Positions 27,059-36,434 are shown, counted from the stretch's first letter. The stretch is 64,000 bases of DNA from Atopobiaceae bacterium (GCA_017510785.1 JAFWMH010000026.1:117512-181511); one strand, 5' to 3'. Notes: a model not told the origin generated them from the sequence alone. Made by a program: numbers and translations.

Positions 27059-29866
27059 ATGGCAGATAACGACGACGAGATTCGCAACGACGACGAGCTG
27101 AGGGGGCCGGATGGACGCGACCATCTGGACGACCTCGTAGGTCGCGCGATGCACGACATGGAGGTGGACCCCGAGCGCGATGACGAGGATCCCTCCGACG
27201 TGTATGACGACGAGGAGGATGACGAGTATCCTCCCGAGCAAGGGTCACTGGGCCTTGCCGGCGCGGGCCTCTCTCATACGCTTAGCGACGAGGCGGGCAC
27301 GAGGCTCGACCTAACCGACATTCACGGCGGTACGCTCAAGCCCATCGAGATGAGCCAGGAGATGAAGACCTCGTTCCTGGAGTACTCGATGTCGGTTATT
27401 GTGGCCCGCGCATTGCCCGACGTGCGCGACGGACTCAAGCCGGTGCACCGACGCATCCTCTATGCCATGAACGAGGCCCACATCGTGCCGACGCGCCCGC
27501 ACAAGAAGAGCGCGTGGACCGTGGGCGAAGTTATGGGTAAGTATCACCCGCATGGAGATGCCGCAATTTACGACTCCATGGTGCGAATGGCGCAGGACTT
27601 CTCCATGCGCCTGCCGCTCGTGGATGGCCATGGAAACTTTGGTTCGGTTGACGGCGATCCTCCGGCGGCTATGCGATACACCGAGAGCCGCCTTACGCAC
27701 GCCGCGATGGAGATGCTGCGCGACCTCGACAAGGAAACCGTCGACTTGCAACCCAACTACGACGAGTCTCTCTCTGAGCCCGCCGTCCTGCCGAGTCGTT
27801 TTCCTAATCTTTTGGTAAATGGCTCCTCGGGCATCGCCGTAGGCATGGCCACCAATGTTCCGCCCCACAACTTGGGCGAGGTCGTGGAGGCCGTATGTAT
27901 GCTCATCGACAACCCCGATGCGACGCTCGACGAGGTAATGAAGGTCCTTCCTGGTCCCGACTTCCCGACCGGTGGCATCATAATGGGAACGAACGGCATC
28001 CGTGACGCGTATGCAACCGGTCGTGGTTCCATTACCGTGCGCTCCAAGGTGCATGTTGAGCAGCGCAAGGGTGGCCGTCAGCGGCTCGTGGTGACGGAGA
28101 TTCCCTACCAGGTGAACAAGGGCACGCTGCAGGAAAAGATTGCCCAGCAGGTTAACGAAAAACGCATTGATGGCATTTCCGACATGCGCGACGAATCCAA
28201 CCGTAAGGGCATGCGCATCGTTATTGACCTCAAACAGGGTGCTGTGCCTCAGGTGGTTCTTAACAACTTGTACAAGCGTACGCAGCTGCAGGCAAACTTC
28301 GGAGTTATCGACATTGCGCTGGTGGATGGCGTGCCCCGTACCCTCACGCTGCTCGAAATGCTGCGCTACTACATCGACCATCAGGTGGATGTAGTAACTC
28401 GACGCACGAAGTTTGACCTTGCGAAGGCCCAAAAGGACCTGCACGTGCGCGAAGGCCTGCTCATTGCGGTGGATAACATCGACGAGATCGTGCACATCAT
28501 TCGCAGTTCGCGCGACGACAAGGAATCGAAGCGTCGCATGAACGAGCGTTTTGGTCTCACCGAGATTCAGTGCGAGGCCATCCTCCAAATGCGCCTGCGT
28601 CGTTTGACGGCTCTCGCGCGCGACGAGTTGGTGGCGCAAATCGAGGAGCTGCGCGAGCGCATTGCGTACCTGCAAGACCTCCTCGACCACGAGGACAAGA
28701 TGATGGGCGTAATCAAGGACGAGTTGCGCCAAATTGCAACACGCTTTGCTACGCCGCGTCGTACGCAGATAAACACGGCCAATGCCGAGAACCTCGACGT
28801 GGAGGACCTTATTGCCGAGGAGGACATGGTTGTTACCTTTACGCACGCAGGCTACGTTAAGCGTCTGCCCGTGGTGACGTATCGTTCGCAACGCCGTGGT
28901 GGCAAGGGCATGCGTGGTCTTTCTCTCAAAGACAACGACTACGTTGAGGACCTCTTTGTGGCGAGTACTCACGACTATATGTTGTTCTTTACTAACAAGG
29001 GCAAGGTGTACCGCCTCAAGGTGCACGAGCTTCCTTTGGGCAGCCGAACGGCGCGTGGGTCGGCGCTCGTCAACGTGCTCAACCTCGCCGAGGGCGAGCA
29101 CCCCATGGCGGTGCTTACGGCACGCGACTTCCCCGAAGACGAGTTCCTCATGTTCTCGACGGCGTCGGGCATGGTGAAGAAAACAGCCATGAGTGCCTAC
29201 GACGTGAATCGCGCGGGAGGGCTTATTGCCATAAAGTTGCGTGCCGGAGACGAGCTCGTGGGCGTCCGGCGCGTGCGCGAGGGCTCGAACGTTATATTGT
29301 GCAGCACTAACGGCAAAGCCATCATGTTTGAGGCGGACAAGGTGCGTCCGTCGGGTCGCGATACCTCAGGTGTGCGTGGCATCAACCTGAAGAATGATGC
29401 GCGCGTGCTCGGCATGGAGATAAGCAATGGCAATGGCGACCTCGTCGTGATGACGGAGTTCGGCTACGGTAAGAGAACGCCGGTTTCGGACTATCCCGTG
29501 CAGGGACGCGGCGGCCAGGGCGTGTTCACCATTGCGATGACGGAGCGCAAGGGCAAGCTCGCGGCGTGTCGCGTTGTGGGGCCGCAGCACGAGCTTATGA
29601 TCGTGAGCGAATCCGGCGTGGTTATTCGCGTGAAGGCCGAGGACATCTCGAAGACGGGACGTTCCACGCAGGGAGTGAGGATTATGAACCTCGCCGAGGG
29701 CGACCGCGTGAGCGCGATGGCTCGCATGATCGCCAAAAAGAAGAAGGCGCCCAAGCGGCGCGCTGATGTTGGCGAGGCGCAGGCAATGCTCGACTTGGCG
29801 GTTGGGGACCCAACGAACGTCGATGTGGGAGACGAGGACTTCGACGAGTCCCTGCTCGATGAATAG
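27059..29866 (+). CDS. gyrA: DNA gyrase subunit A with long acidic N-terminal extension
   Basis: The 935-residue product has about 95 extra residues before the conserved [19 protein letters not shown] start. The extension is mostly Asp and Glu ([11 protein letters not shown]). The breakage-reunion domain has the catalytic tyrosine in MRYTESRL (Y207) and the quinolone region [11 protein letters not shown], with Ala168 at the E. coli Ser83 position and Asp172 at Asp87. The GyrA box QRRGGKG opens a six-bladed C-terminal domain, and QGRGGQG recurs later. The tail is acidic ([11 protein letters not shown]). AGGAGAGTA precedes the ATG. Confidence 0.95.
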   Translation: MADNDDEIRNDDELRGPDGRDHLDDLVGRAMHDMEVDPERDDEDPSDVYDDEEDDEYPPEQGSLGLAGAGLSHTLSDEAGTRLDLTDIHGGTLKPIEMSQEMKTSFLEYSMSVIVARALPDVRDGLKPVHRRILYAMNEAHIVPTRPHKKSAWTVGEVMGKYHPHGDAAIYDSMVRMAQDFSMRLPLVDGHGNFGSVDGDPPAAMRYTESRLTHAAMEMLRDLDKETVDLQPNYDESLSEPAVLPSRFPNLLVNGSSGIAVGMATNVPPHNLGEVVEAVCMLIDNPDATLDEVMKVLPGPDFPTGGIIMGTNGIRDAYATGRGSITVRSKVHVEQRKGGRQRLVVTEIPYQVNKGTLQEKIAQQVNEKRIDGISDMRDESNRKGMRIVIDLKQGAVPQVVLNNLYKRTQLQANFGVIDIALVDGVPRTLTLLEMLRYYIDHQVDVVTRRTKFDLAKAQKDLHVREGLLIAVDNIDEIVHIIRSSRDDKESKRRMNERFGLTEIQCEAILQMRLRRLTALARDELVAQIEELRERIAYLQDLLDHEDKMMGVIKDELRQIATRFATPRRTQINTANAENLDVEDLIAEEDMVVTFTHAGYVKRLPVVTYRSQRRGGKGMRGLSLKDNDYVEDLFVASTHDYMLFFTNKGKVYRLKVHELPLGSRTARGSALVNVLNLAEGEHPMAVLTARDFPEDEFLMFSTASGMVKKTAMSAYDVNRAGGLIAIKLRAGDELVGVRRVREGSNVILCSTNGKAIMFEADKVRPSGRDTSGVRGINLKNDARVLGMEISNGNGDLVVMTEFGYGKRTPVSDYPVQGRGGQGVFTIAMTERKGKLAACRVVGPQHELMIVSESGVVIRVKAEDISKTGRSTQGVRIMNLAEGDRVSAMARMIAKKKKAPKRRADVGEAQAMLDLAVGDPTNVDVGDEDFDESLLDE

Positions 29867-29890
29867 CGATTGGGCATAAAGTTAGAGGGC

Positions 29891-29935
29891 AATCAGGCCA
29901 CCGGGGTTTGCAACCGGTGGCCTGATTGGCTTTTT
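29891..29935 (+). terminator. Rho-independent terminator after gyrA
   Basis: AATCAGGCCACCGG pairs with CCGGTGGCCTGATT, followed by GGCTTTTT. Confidence 0.9.
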
Positions 29936-30042
29936 GGGAATGGTTAAAACACGAAGGCGTCCGAGGGAGCAGCCGCGCACAGTGCTGCGGGGCGCTCGCT
30001 GCGCGGGAATCCTTCGGCCACGTTGCGTCGAGATGGCGAAAC

Positions 30043-30567
30043 CTACACTGCGAAGTCCTCCGGGGAAAGGCCTTCTACGAACTGATGAAACGCCTCTTCC
30101 TCGCGTGCACGCTCGTCCTCGGCGGCCTCGCGCTCAACGGACTCGAAGTCCGGAAGTGTTGCAGCTTCGAGCACGCGATCCTCGGCGAATATGGGGGCAT
30201 GCACGCGCACGGCTAATGCGATTGCGTCGGAAGGGCGCGCGTCCAGGAATACCGTTTGGCCCGTCTCTGTGGTAAGCGTGAGCTGCGCGTAGAACGTCGT
30301 ATCCTCCACATGAGTGATGACCACACGAGTGAGCTTTGCGCCCAATCCTTGAATGATGGAACCCATGAGGTCGTGTGACATGGGACGCTTCATGCGCTTG
30401 CTGGTATCGATTCCCATGCTGATGCACGCCGCCTCAAAGGTGCCGATGCGAATGGGGAGCTTAACCGTGCTGCTATCGTCTTCCGATCGTGGCTTAAGAA
30501 CGACGAGGGAAGCGACAGGTCCGTTCGTCACGACGAGTGATTGTATGTCCAAGCGCACTTGTGCCAC
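30043..30567 (-). CDS. Bifunctional nuclease (BFN/DUF151) domain protein
   Basis: This 174-residue protein has the BFN core: LPIRIGTFEAACISM, RPMSHDLMGSIIQGLGAKLTRVVI and the signature FLDARPSDAIALAVRV. An acidic helical tail (EREAAEDERAREEEAF) follows. BFN-domain proteins in other bacteria and plants have reported DNase/RNase activity. In Actinobacteria the role is unclear. It is transcribed towards gyrA. Confidence 0.88.
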   Translation of the reverse strand: MAQVRLDIQSLVVTNGPVASLVVLKPRSEDDSSTVKLPIRIGTFEAACISMGIDTSKRMKRPMSHDLMGSIIQGLGAKLTRVVITHVEDTTFYAQLTLTTETGQTVFLDARPSDAIALAVRVHAPIFAEDRVLEAATLPDFESVEREAAEDERAREEEAFHQFVEGLSPEDFAV

Positions 30568-30720
30568 GTTATTTCCCCTCTATTCACTCAGATTTTGGCC
30601 TACCCATGGTACGCTACTCACCTCGCCGCGACAAGTCGCAAGTGCTATTTCGTGAGAAACGCTTGCAGGCGCCACCAAATTGCTCAAAGTACAAATTCTC
30701 AAAAAAGTCGCGATTTGCAC

Positions 30721-30749
30721 TTGACGAATAGGGGTGGTTCATCTAATAT
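30721..30749 (+). promoter_or_regulatory. Promoter of the tRNA-Ile/tRNA-Ala unit
   Basis: TTGACG (30721-30726) and TAATAT (30744-30749) are separated by 17 bp and lie 15 bp before the tRNA-Ile gene. Confidence 0.75.
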
Positions 30750-30764
30750 ACTTTCTCAGCGGAT

Positions 30765-30841
30765 GGGCCTGTAGCTCAGTTGGTCAGAGCGTCCGGCTGA
30801 TAACCGGGAGGTCACAAGTTCGAGCCTTGTCAGGCCCACCA
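30765..30841 (+). tRNA. ileT: tRNA-Ile (anticodon GAT)
   Basis: This 77-nt cloverleaf has acceptor GGGCCTG paired with CAGGCCC, D-arm TAGCTCAGTTGGTCAGAGC, anticodon loop CTGATAA, T-loop GTTCGAG and an encoded CCA end. Confidence 0.97.
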
Positions 30842-30855
30842 TCCTTAGTGAATAG

Positions 30856-30890
30856 CCGCCCCAGCGTGAGCCGAGTCGCCGCTGGGGCGG
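30856..30890 (+). repeat. 11-bp GC-rich hairpin between the two tRNA genes
   Basis: CCGCCCCAGCG pairs with CGCTGGGGCGG around a 13-nt loop, with TTATT after it. It may be a processing stem or a partial terminator. Confidence 0.65.
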
Positions 30891-30897
30891 TTATTAC

Positions 30898-30973
30898 GGG
30901 GACGTAGCTCAGCTGGGAGAGCGCGGGCTTTGCAAGCCTGAGGTCGTGGGTTCGATCCCCATCGTCTCCACCA
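30898..30973 (+). tRNA. alaT: tRNA-Ala (anticodon TGC)
   Basis: This 76-nt cloverleaf has acceptor GGGGACG paired with CGTCTCC, D-arm TAGCTCAGCTGGGAGAGC, anticodon loop TTTGCAA, T-loop GTTCGAT and an encoded CCA. Confidence 0.97.
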
Positions 30974-30982
30974 ACGTCTGCG

Positions 30983-31013
30983 CAGGCCAAGCACTCTTTG
31001 CTTGGCCTGTTTT
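30983..31013 (+). terminator. Terminator after tRNA-Ala
   Basis: CAGGCCAAGCA pairs with TGCTTGGCCTG around a 5-nt loop, followed by TTTT. Confidence 0.9.
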
Positions 31014-31098
31014 CGTATGGAAGGACGCTACCACACATATCGCGTTTTGGTAGAATACACGTGCATTATAGATAGATGTGGTACCGAAAGGGACTCTC

Positions 31099-31911
31099 AT
31101 GGCAGCCAAACGCCCCACAACCTTTAGCATGCGTATGCCCGAGGACCTAAACGAAAAGATTAATGCCTACGCGGCGGAACACAAGTGCACCAAGGCGGAG
31201 GCGATGACTCGCTTCGCCCGGGCAGGCATCGAGCTGGAGGAAAGCGGAGGTATGGCGACGGCGGGTTCCGGCGTGCCCGACGCAGGCGGTGGCTCGCAAG
31301 AAACGCTCGCCAAAATAGAGGAGCGACTTGAGGCGCTGCAGAACCTCCCAACCATTGAGCCGATCGCCCCTACTTCCACTGCGATTGTTCCCATAGACAT
31401 CCGCGAAAAAATACAAGCGTATTCCAAAGAACACGACTGCAGCGAACAGGATGCGATGGCGTATTACGCGAGGTTGGGCGTGCAGCTGAGCGGCGAGACG
31501 CGCGCCGCCACGACGGCGGATTTGGCCGAACTGCACGGCAAGCTCGACGCGCTCGCGCAGGATAGCAGGCAAAAGGGTGAGCAGCTCACGCAGCTGGCGG
31601 ATGCGATAGCGGTAATACGTGAATACACCCAGCCCGAAACGCTGGAGCTCGAAGGCGAAATCGCCGACGACGCCGAAGACGTCGAGCTTAACGAGGAGGA
31701 GCTGCAACGCATGGCAGACGAGCGTACGCGCCAAATCGTGAGCGACGTGCTTTCGGAATACGCAACGCAGCAACGGGCCGAGCGCGAGGAGGAGCTCCAG
31801 AGGGCATCGGAGGCCAACGCGTCGCCGCGCTTCCCGCTTTCCATCATCGCTCTGTTCGTTAGCATAATCGCCGTTTTTGCTGCTATTATCGCCATTCTTT
31901 TGCGCGGCTAG
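31099..31911 (+). CDS. Tail-anchored membrane protein with duplicated ribbon-helix-helix-like segments
   Basis: I chose ATG 31099 after GAAAGGGA (in-frame start also at 31078). The 270-residue product has a segment FSMRMPEDLNEKINAYA (9-25) running to about residue 47. It is repeated at about 97-131 (VPIDIREKIQAYSKEHDC), with roughly half the residues identical. Both resemble CopG/Arc-type ribbon-helix-helix units. A coiled-coil-prone acidic middle (about 135-240) follows, then a single C-terminal membrane helix (SIIALFVSIIAVFAAIIAILL) and RG. The N-terminal bulk should be cytosolic. I do not recognise a named family. It is followed 8 bp later by another unknown gene. Confidence 0.75.
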   Translation: MAAKRPTTFSMRMPEDLNEKINAYAAEHKCTKAEAMTRFARAGIELEESGGMATAGSGVPDAGGGSQETLAKIEERLEALQNLPTIEPIAPTSTAIVPIDIREKIQAYSKEHDCSEQDAMAYYARLGVQLSGETRAATTADLAELHGKLDALAQDSRQKGEQLTQLADAIAVIREYTQPETLELEGEIADDAEDVELNEEELQRMADERTRQIVSDVLSEYATQQRAEREEELQRASEANASPRFPLSIIALFVSIIAVFAAIIAILLRG

Positions 31912-31919
31912 GGGGAGAA

Positions 31920-32363
31920 ATGTGTTATCGCGATAATACCAACGTCAACGAAGAGGATTACGGCGGTGTGTCGCCGCAACTCGACGACCTGACGAGTACG
32001 CTTATGGGTGATGCGCTCGACCTGTTGGCCGAGGGCATGCAACTCAACGTATTATTGGTAATGCAAACGGACTGCGGCAAGGTAGAGTCCTATGAGTTTG
32101 CCGACGACAGTCCCGAGCACCTGCTGCAGGCAGCGTACGAACACGTTCGCCGCGAGCGTAATGCGCTGTATTATGCCATCGCGTACGAAGGGGCCGTCGA
32201 GATGGACGACGGAACGTATGCCGACGCCCTCATTTTGGAGTTTGGAGAGCGAGGGCGCCCGAGCTTCTCGGCGTATTCGCTGTTCGAGGGTCGTGGCACG
32301 GGAGAACAATTTGCATGGACCGATGCGGCGCCCGCTGGCGAGGTTGAGGCGTTGCTGGGCTAG
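31920..32363 (+). CDS. Conserved-looking hypothetical protein, 147 residues
   Basis: GGGGGAGAA directly precedes the ATG. It is acidic and soluble, with no signal or membrane segment. Predicted alpha/beta content includes LNVLLVMQTDCGKVESYEF and ADALILEFGERGRPSFSAYSLF. It lies 8 bp after the tail-anchored gene and 22 bp before the aminopeptidase, so the three may form one transcript. Function is unknown. Confidence 0.65.
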   Translation: MCYRDNTNVNEEDYGGVSPQLDDLTSTLMGDALDLLAEGMQLNVLLVMQTDCGKVESYEFADDSPEHLLQAAYEHVRRERNALYYAIAYEGAVEMDDGTYADALILEFGERGRPSFSAYSLFEGRGTGEQFAWTDAAPAGEVEALLG

Positions 32364-32385
32364 TGCGTGAGTGGATGGAGTGAAC

Positions 32386-33675
32386 ATGGGCACGGGTAGA
32401 CGCCTAACGCACGAAGAAGTCGCGGCCGCTATGCAGGGCATGCGTGCCAGCATACGGCGCTACGCGGAGCTGCTTGTTCGCAAGGGTGCCGCTGTTCAGG
32501 TGGGGCAGGAGCTTGTGCTCACGGCTCCTGTGGAGCGTGCCGATTTTGCCCGTATCGTGGCGCGCAAGGCTTACGATGCGGGTGCGGGACACGTTACGGT
32601 AATTTGGTCGGATGACGAGCTGCGACGCCTTGAGTTCGAACGAAACGATCGCGAGTTCTTTGCCACCGTACCGACATGGAAGCGCGCGCAATTGAACGAC
32701 CTTGCTGGGGCGGGCGCGACCTTCCTCATGCTTGCTGGGGCCGATCCCAACACGCTCAAGGGCATCGACCCCGAAAAATTCACAACGGCGGCGCTGGCCC
32801 AACGCGAGCAATGCCGCACGTATCGCGACGGCATGCTTTTCGGCAAGAATGCGTGGTGCATTGCGGGAGTCCCCGTGGTGGCTTGGGCTCGTGCGGTGTT
32901 TCCGAACTGTTCCGACGACGAGGCAATGATGCGACTGTGGCAAGCCGTGTTAAGCACGGCACGAGCCGATGGCGACGACCCGCAGGCCGAGTGGGAACGT
33001 CATAACGCTACGTTCGAGAAGAACAAACGTATCCTTAACGAGTATCGCTTCGATCACTTGCAGTATCGCTCGTCCAATGGCACCGACTTTGTTATCGGCA
33101 TGAATCCGGGTCACATTTGGGAAGGCGGTGCTGGACGTACCGTTGGCGGAACGGTGTTCTTTCCCAACATCCCCACGGAGGAAGTCTTCACTGCTCCAAA
33201 CAGGATGCGAGCGGAGGGTGTAGTCCATAGCGCGCTGCCTTTGGTTCATGGTGGACAAGTTGTGCGCGACTTTTGGTTGCGATTCGAGGAAGGTCGTGTT
33301 GTAGACTTGGCCGCTGCCGAAGGTGAGGACGTGCTGCGCAGCATAGTGGAGACGGACGAAAACTCGTGTCGGTTGGGTGAGGTGGCGCTCGTTGCGAAGG
33401 ACACGCCCATACGTGCCAGCGGCCTGCTCTTCTTCGACACGCTCTACGACGAAAACGCAAGCTGCCACCTGGCGCTGGGGACGGGCTTTCCCGAATGCGT
33501 GGAGAACGGCTTTTCGATGACGGCGGAAGAGCTCATGGAGGCGGGCGTTAACCATAGCGGAACGCATGTCGACTTCATGGTGGGTGCCGATGACCTCAGC
33601 ATCGTGGGCGTTACGGCTGCTGGCGAGGAAATCGACGTGTTTGTTGATGGCCGGTGGGCGTGGGCGGTTGAGTAG
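32386..33675 (+). CDS. M29-family aminopeptidase
   Basis: I chose ATG 32386 with GGAG 5 bp upstream (in-frame GTG at 32371). The 429-residue product matches the M29 (AmpS/aminopeptidase T) family: FFPNIPTEEVFTAPNRMRAEG carries the first metal ligand, and GTGFPECVEN and VNHSGTHVDFMVG supply later ones. These cytosolic dimetal enzymes remove N-terminal residues from peptides. Confidence 0.9.
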   Translation: MGTGRRLTHEEVAAAMQGMRASIRRYAELLVRKGAAVQVGQELVLTAPVERADFARIVARKAYDAGAGHVTVIWSDDELRRLEFERNDREFFATVPTWKRAQLNDLAGAGATFLMLAGADPNTLKGIDPEKFTTAALAQREQCRTYRDGMLFGKNAWCIAGVPVVAWARAVFPNCSDDEAMMRLWQAVLSTARADGDDPQAEWERHNATFEKNKRILNEYRFDHLQYRSSNGTDFVIGMNPGHIWEGGAGRTVGGTVFFPNIPTEEVFTAPNRMRAEGVVHSALPLVHGGQVVRDFWLRFEEGRVVDLAAAEGEDVLRSIVETDENSCRLGEVALVAKDTPIRASGLLFFDTLYDENASCHLALGTGFPECVENGFSMTAEELMEAGVNHSGTHVDFMVGADDLSIVGVTAAGEEIDVFVDGRWAWAVE

Positions 33676-33680
33676 GGTGC

Positions 33681-33713
33681 AACGCTGCATCACGTAGGTT
33701 GTAACGCTATACT
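33681..33713 (+). promoter_or_regulatory. Candidate purE promoter with direct repeats
   Basis: TATACT (33708-33713) lies about 30 bp upstream of the purE start. GCAACGCT (starting 33679) and GTAACGCT (33701-33708) repeat 22 bp apart across the likely -35/-10 region, suggesting an operator. No clear -35 is visible. Confidence 0.35.
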
Positions 33714-33744
33714 GTTGAGGTTCAATTAGAGTAAGGAGTGCGAC

Positions 33745-34215
33745 ATGGAGAACGAGAAGGCCACACCGCTGGTCGGGATTATCATGGGGTCTAAATCCGA
33801 CATGCCCGTTATGCAAGCATGTGTTGATCAGCTTGAGGAGTTTGGCGTGCCGTACGAGCTCGTCATTGCCTCGGCGCATCGCAATCCCGCGAAGGTGCAC
33901 GAGTGGGCGGGAACGGCAGCAGAGCGCGGCATGCGTGTGATAATAGCAGCTGCAGGCAAGGCGGCGCACCTTGGCGGTGTTGTGGCGGCTTACACACCGT
34001 TGCCCGTGGTGGGCGTACCCATCAAGACGAGTGACCTCGGGGGCATGGACTCTTTGCTCTCGATGGTGCAGATGCCGTCGGGCGTGCCGGTTGCGTGCGT
34101 TGCCATAAACGGTGCGAAGAACGCTGCGATTTTTGCCACACAAATTCTGGGTGCCGCCGCATCGGAATACCGTCAAACCATCGAACAGTTCAAACGGGAG
34201 ATGGCCGAAGCATAG
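33745..34215 (+). CDS. purE: N5-carboxyaminoimidazole ribonucleotide mutase
   Basis: This 156-residue class I PurE has GIIMGSKSDMPVM at the N-terminus, IASAHRNPAKVHEW with the catalytic histidine, and GVPIKTSDLGGMDSLLSMVQMP. It converts N5-CAIR to CAIR in purine synthesis. It precedes a sortase gene by 9 bp, which is an unusual neighbour. Confidence 0.95.
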   Translation: MENEKATPLVGIIMGSKSDMPVMQACVDQLEEFGVPYELVIASAHRNPAKVHEWAGTAAERGMRVIIAAAGKAAHLGGVVAAYTPLPVVGVPIKTSDLGGMDSLLSMVQMPSGVPVACVAINGAKNAAIFATQILGAAASEYRQTIEQFKREMAEA

Positions 34216-34224
34216 GAGAGGCTC

Positions 34225-35265
34225 ATGGCAAAGCACTTCAAGGAAACGTCTGCTTCCGTTGAGACGGTTGCGGAGCGTCCACACAAGGGGAAGGAATTTG
34301 AGCCCGTGCCAAACAAGAAACCCAAGCGTAAGCATGACGTGCTCTCTACGATTCTCATTTTGGCGGGTATTGTGCTGCTTGCCGCTGCAGCTGTTATGTT
34401 CTTAAACAACAAACGCAACTACGACAACATCGATGAAATCAACGATGAGGTGGCGGAATACGCCAAGCTTACGGACGATGCCGAAACGCCGCCCGCGGTT
34501 GACTGGGCGGGATTGCGCGAGATGAATCCCGATATCGTGGGTTGGTTGCAAATTCCGAACACGGTGGTGAATTATCCCGTGTATCAGTCAGGCGACAATG
34601 ACTTTTACCTGCATCACGCGCCCGACCGTTCGTACAGCATAGGTGGTGCGGTGTTTCTTGACGCTGAGTGCACAAAGCCGGGCATGGAAGATCCGCAAAC
34701 CATAGTGTATGGTCACCACATGCGTAACGGTTCGCAGTTCAAGCAGGTTGCCGACATGGACAAACAGGAGATGTTCGATGGCGTCAACCTCGTGTGGTAC
34801 TGCGTAGAGAAGGACGGGCAGCAGGTTAATTACGACCTTGCGCCGGTGTTTTTGTATTACACCAATGAGGGTGACACGGACGTACGTCAGTTTACCTTCG
34901 AGAACGACGCAAAGTACCGTGAGTATCTCAAGATGTACTTCGATAAGGCCGTTACGAAGCGTCCCGACGCCGAGGAGATTCTTAAGCAGGTGGAGCACAT
35001 CTTTACGCTCTCGACCTGCAACTACATCGATGGCCAGGGCAGGACGCTTTTGGTTTGCGTGCCGCGAGCCGAAATACCCGGCACGCCGCAATACGATGCT
35101 GCCGCGCCCATTCGCGAGCAAAAGCGCCGCGAGGCCGAGGAAGCAGCTCGCAAGGCTGCCGAGGAAGAGAAGAAGCGCGCCGAAGAGGAAAAGAAGCGTG
35201 CCGAGGAAGAGGCCGCGCAGCCCCAAGAAGAGGTTGTAATCGAGGAAGAAGTCATCGAGGAGTAA
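34225..35265 (+). CDS. srtB: Class B sortase with long charged helical C-terminus
   Basis: The 346-residue product has a basic N-terminus, one membrane anchor (LSTILILAGIVLLAAAAVMFL, about 40-60) and a class B sortase core (about 95-290). The core includes NPDIVGWLQIPNTVVNYPV, the catalytic His in VYGHHMRNG, Cys in TLSTCNY and Arg in VCVPR. About 50 residues of Glu/Lys/Arg/Ala repeats (EEEKKRAEEEKKRAEEE) then form a probable single alpha-helix, ending EEVVIEEEVIEE. It lies between purE and purM, so it may be co-expressed with purine genes. Substrates are unknown. Confidence 0.9.
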   Translation: MAKHFKETSASVETVAERPHKGKEFEPVPNKKPKRKHDVLSTILILAGIVLLAAAAVMFLNNKRNYDNIDEINDEVAEYAKLTDDAETPPAVDWAGLREMNPDIVGWLQIPNTVVNYPVYQSGDNDFYLHHAPDRSYSIGGAVFLDAECTKPGMEDPQTIVYGHHMRNGSQFKQVADMDKQEMFDGVNLVWYCVEKDGQQVNYDLAPVFLYYTNEGDTDVRQFTFENDAKYREYLKMYFDKAVTKRPDAEEILKQVEHIFTLSTCNYIDGQGRTLLVCVPRAEIPGTPQYDAAAPIREQKRREAEEAARKAAEEEKKRAEEEKKRAEEEAAQPQEEVVIEEEVIEE

Positions 35266-35353
35266 AGAGGAGTCGCCTTGCGTTCCAAGCGTGTTCCATG
35301 AGGTGCTATGCCCGTGGATAATGCTTGGGACGCAAGCCGGTTAAGGAGGAACT

Positions 35354-36415
35354 ATGGCAGAGCACGTTACCTATGCAGATGCCGGCGTCGATGTTGACGA
35401 AGGCGCCCGCGCAGTCGAAGCCATTAAGGATGCTGTTGCAACCACCACACGACCAGAGGTGTTGGGTGGTTTGGGAGGCTTCGGCGGGTGCTTCTCGGCT
35501 GCCGCGCTCAAGGATATGGACGATCCCGTTCTGGTGAGTGGCACCGATGGCGTAGGCACCAAGCTTGCCATTGCGCAGCTGCTTAACAAGCACGACACGG
35601 TGGGCGAGGACCTCGTGGCGATGTGCGCCGACGACGTTGTGGTCGTTGGTGCCGAGCCGCTGTTCTTCCTCGATTACGTTGCCGTGGGCAAGCTCCGCGC
35701 CGAGGCCGTGGCCTCCATCGTCGAGGGCATCGCCCGGGGATGCAAGCAAGCGGGGTGTGCCCTCGTGGGAGGCGAGATGGCCGAGCATCCCGGCGTGATG
35801 AATCCCGATGACTACGACTTGGCCGGCTTCGTGGTGGGCGTGGTCGACCGCAAACATATGATTGGACCCGAGCTCGTGCGCGAGGGGGACGTGGTACTTG
35901 GCATCCCTAGCTCCGGCCTGCATTCCAATGGGTATTCTTTGGTACGCAAGGTGTGCATTGAAGGCCGCACGGTTGAGCAGTTGTGCGTGCCGCTCGAAGA
36001 GCTTGGTGGAGAGTCGCTGGGCGAGGCCGTGCTCCGACCGACGGCCATCTACGCGGGGCCGCTGGTGCGGGCGCTGCAAGCTGGTGCACCGATTCATGCC
36101 ATGGCACACATCACCGGGGGAGGCATTACGCAAAACCTCGACCGTGCGCTTCCCAAGACTCTCGATGCCGAGGTGCGGCGCAACGCCGACGGTTCCGCAC
36201 CGTGGAACGTGCCCCCCGTCATCGACTACGTCGTGAAGGCGGCTGGCCTTACTCCCGACGAGGCGTTTTGCACGTTTAACATGGGCGTGGGCATGAGCGT
36301 GATGTGCGCCCCAGCCGATGTTGATGCCGTGCGTACCGCGCTTGCCGACGAGGGACTCGAGACGTTCGAGATGGGCAGAATCGTGCCTGGCACTGGTAAG
36401 GTAGTATACGTATAA
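35354..36415 (+). CDS. purM: Phosphoribosylformylglycinamidine cyclo-ligase
   Basis: This 353-residue AIR synthetase has YADAGVDVDEGARAVEAIK, the GTDGVGTKLAIA substrate loop, CADDVVVVGAEPLFFLDY, GCALVGGEMAEHPGV, and IPSSGLHSNGYSLVR. It makes AIR from FGAM. AAGGAGGAACT precedes the ATG. purN follows after an 81-bp gap with a hairpin. Confidence 0.95.
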   Translation: MAEHVTYADAGVDVDEGARAVEAIKDAVATTTRPEVLGGLGGFGGCFSAAALKDMDDPVLVSGTDGVGTKLAIAQLLNKHDTVGEDLVAMCADDVVVVGAEPLFFLDYVAVGKLRAEAVASIVEGIARGCKQAGCALVGGEMAEHPGVMNPDDYDLAGFVVGVVDRKHMIGPELVREGDVVLGIPSSGLHSNGYSLVRKVCIEGRTVEQLCVPLEELGGESLGEAVLRPTAIYAGPLVRALQAGAPIHAMAHITGGGITQNLDRALPKTLDAEVRRNADGSAPWNVPPVIDYVVKAAGLTPDEAFCTFNMGVGMSVMCAPADVDAVRTALADEGLETFEMGRIVPGTGKVVYV

Positions 36416-36434
36416 AGAGATAATCACTGGCGAA

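Noticed and set aside
27311..29101. 596-residue minus-strand open frame under gyrA
   Set aside because: Antisense shadow of gyrA; Leu/His/Val-rich with no recognisable fold.
33676..33744. Purine riboswitch before purE
   Set aside because: The gap is only about 70 bp and lacks the three-way-junction pattern.
32950..34335. 461-residue minus-strand open frame
   Set aside because: It runs antisense across the aminopeptidase and purE genes; shadow of real coding DNA.
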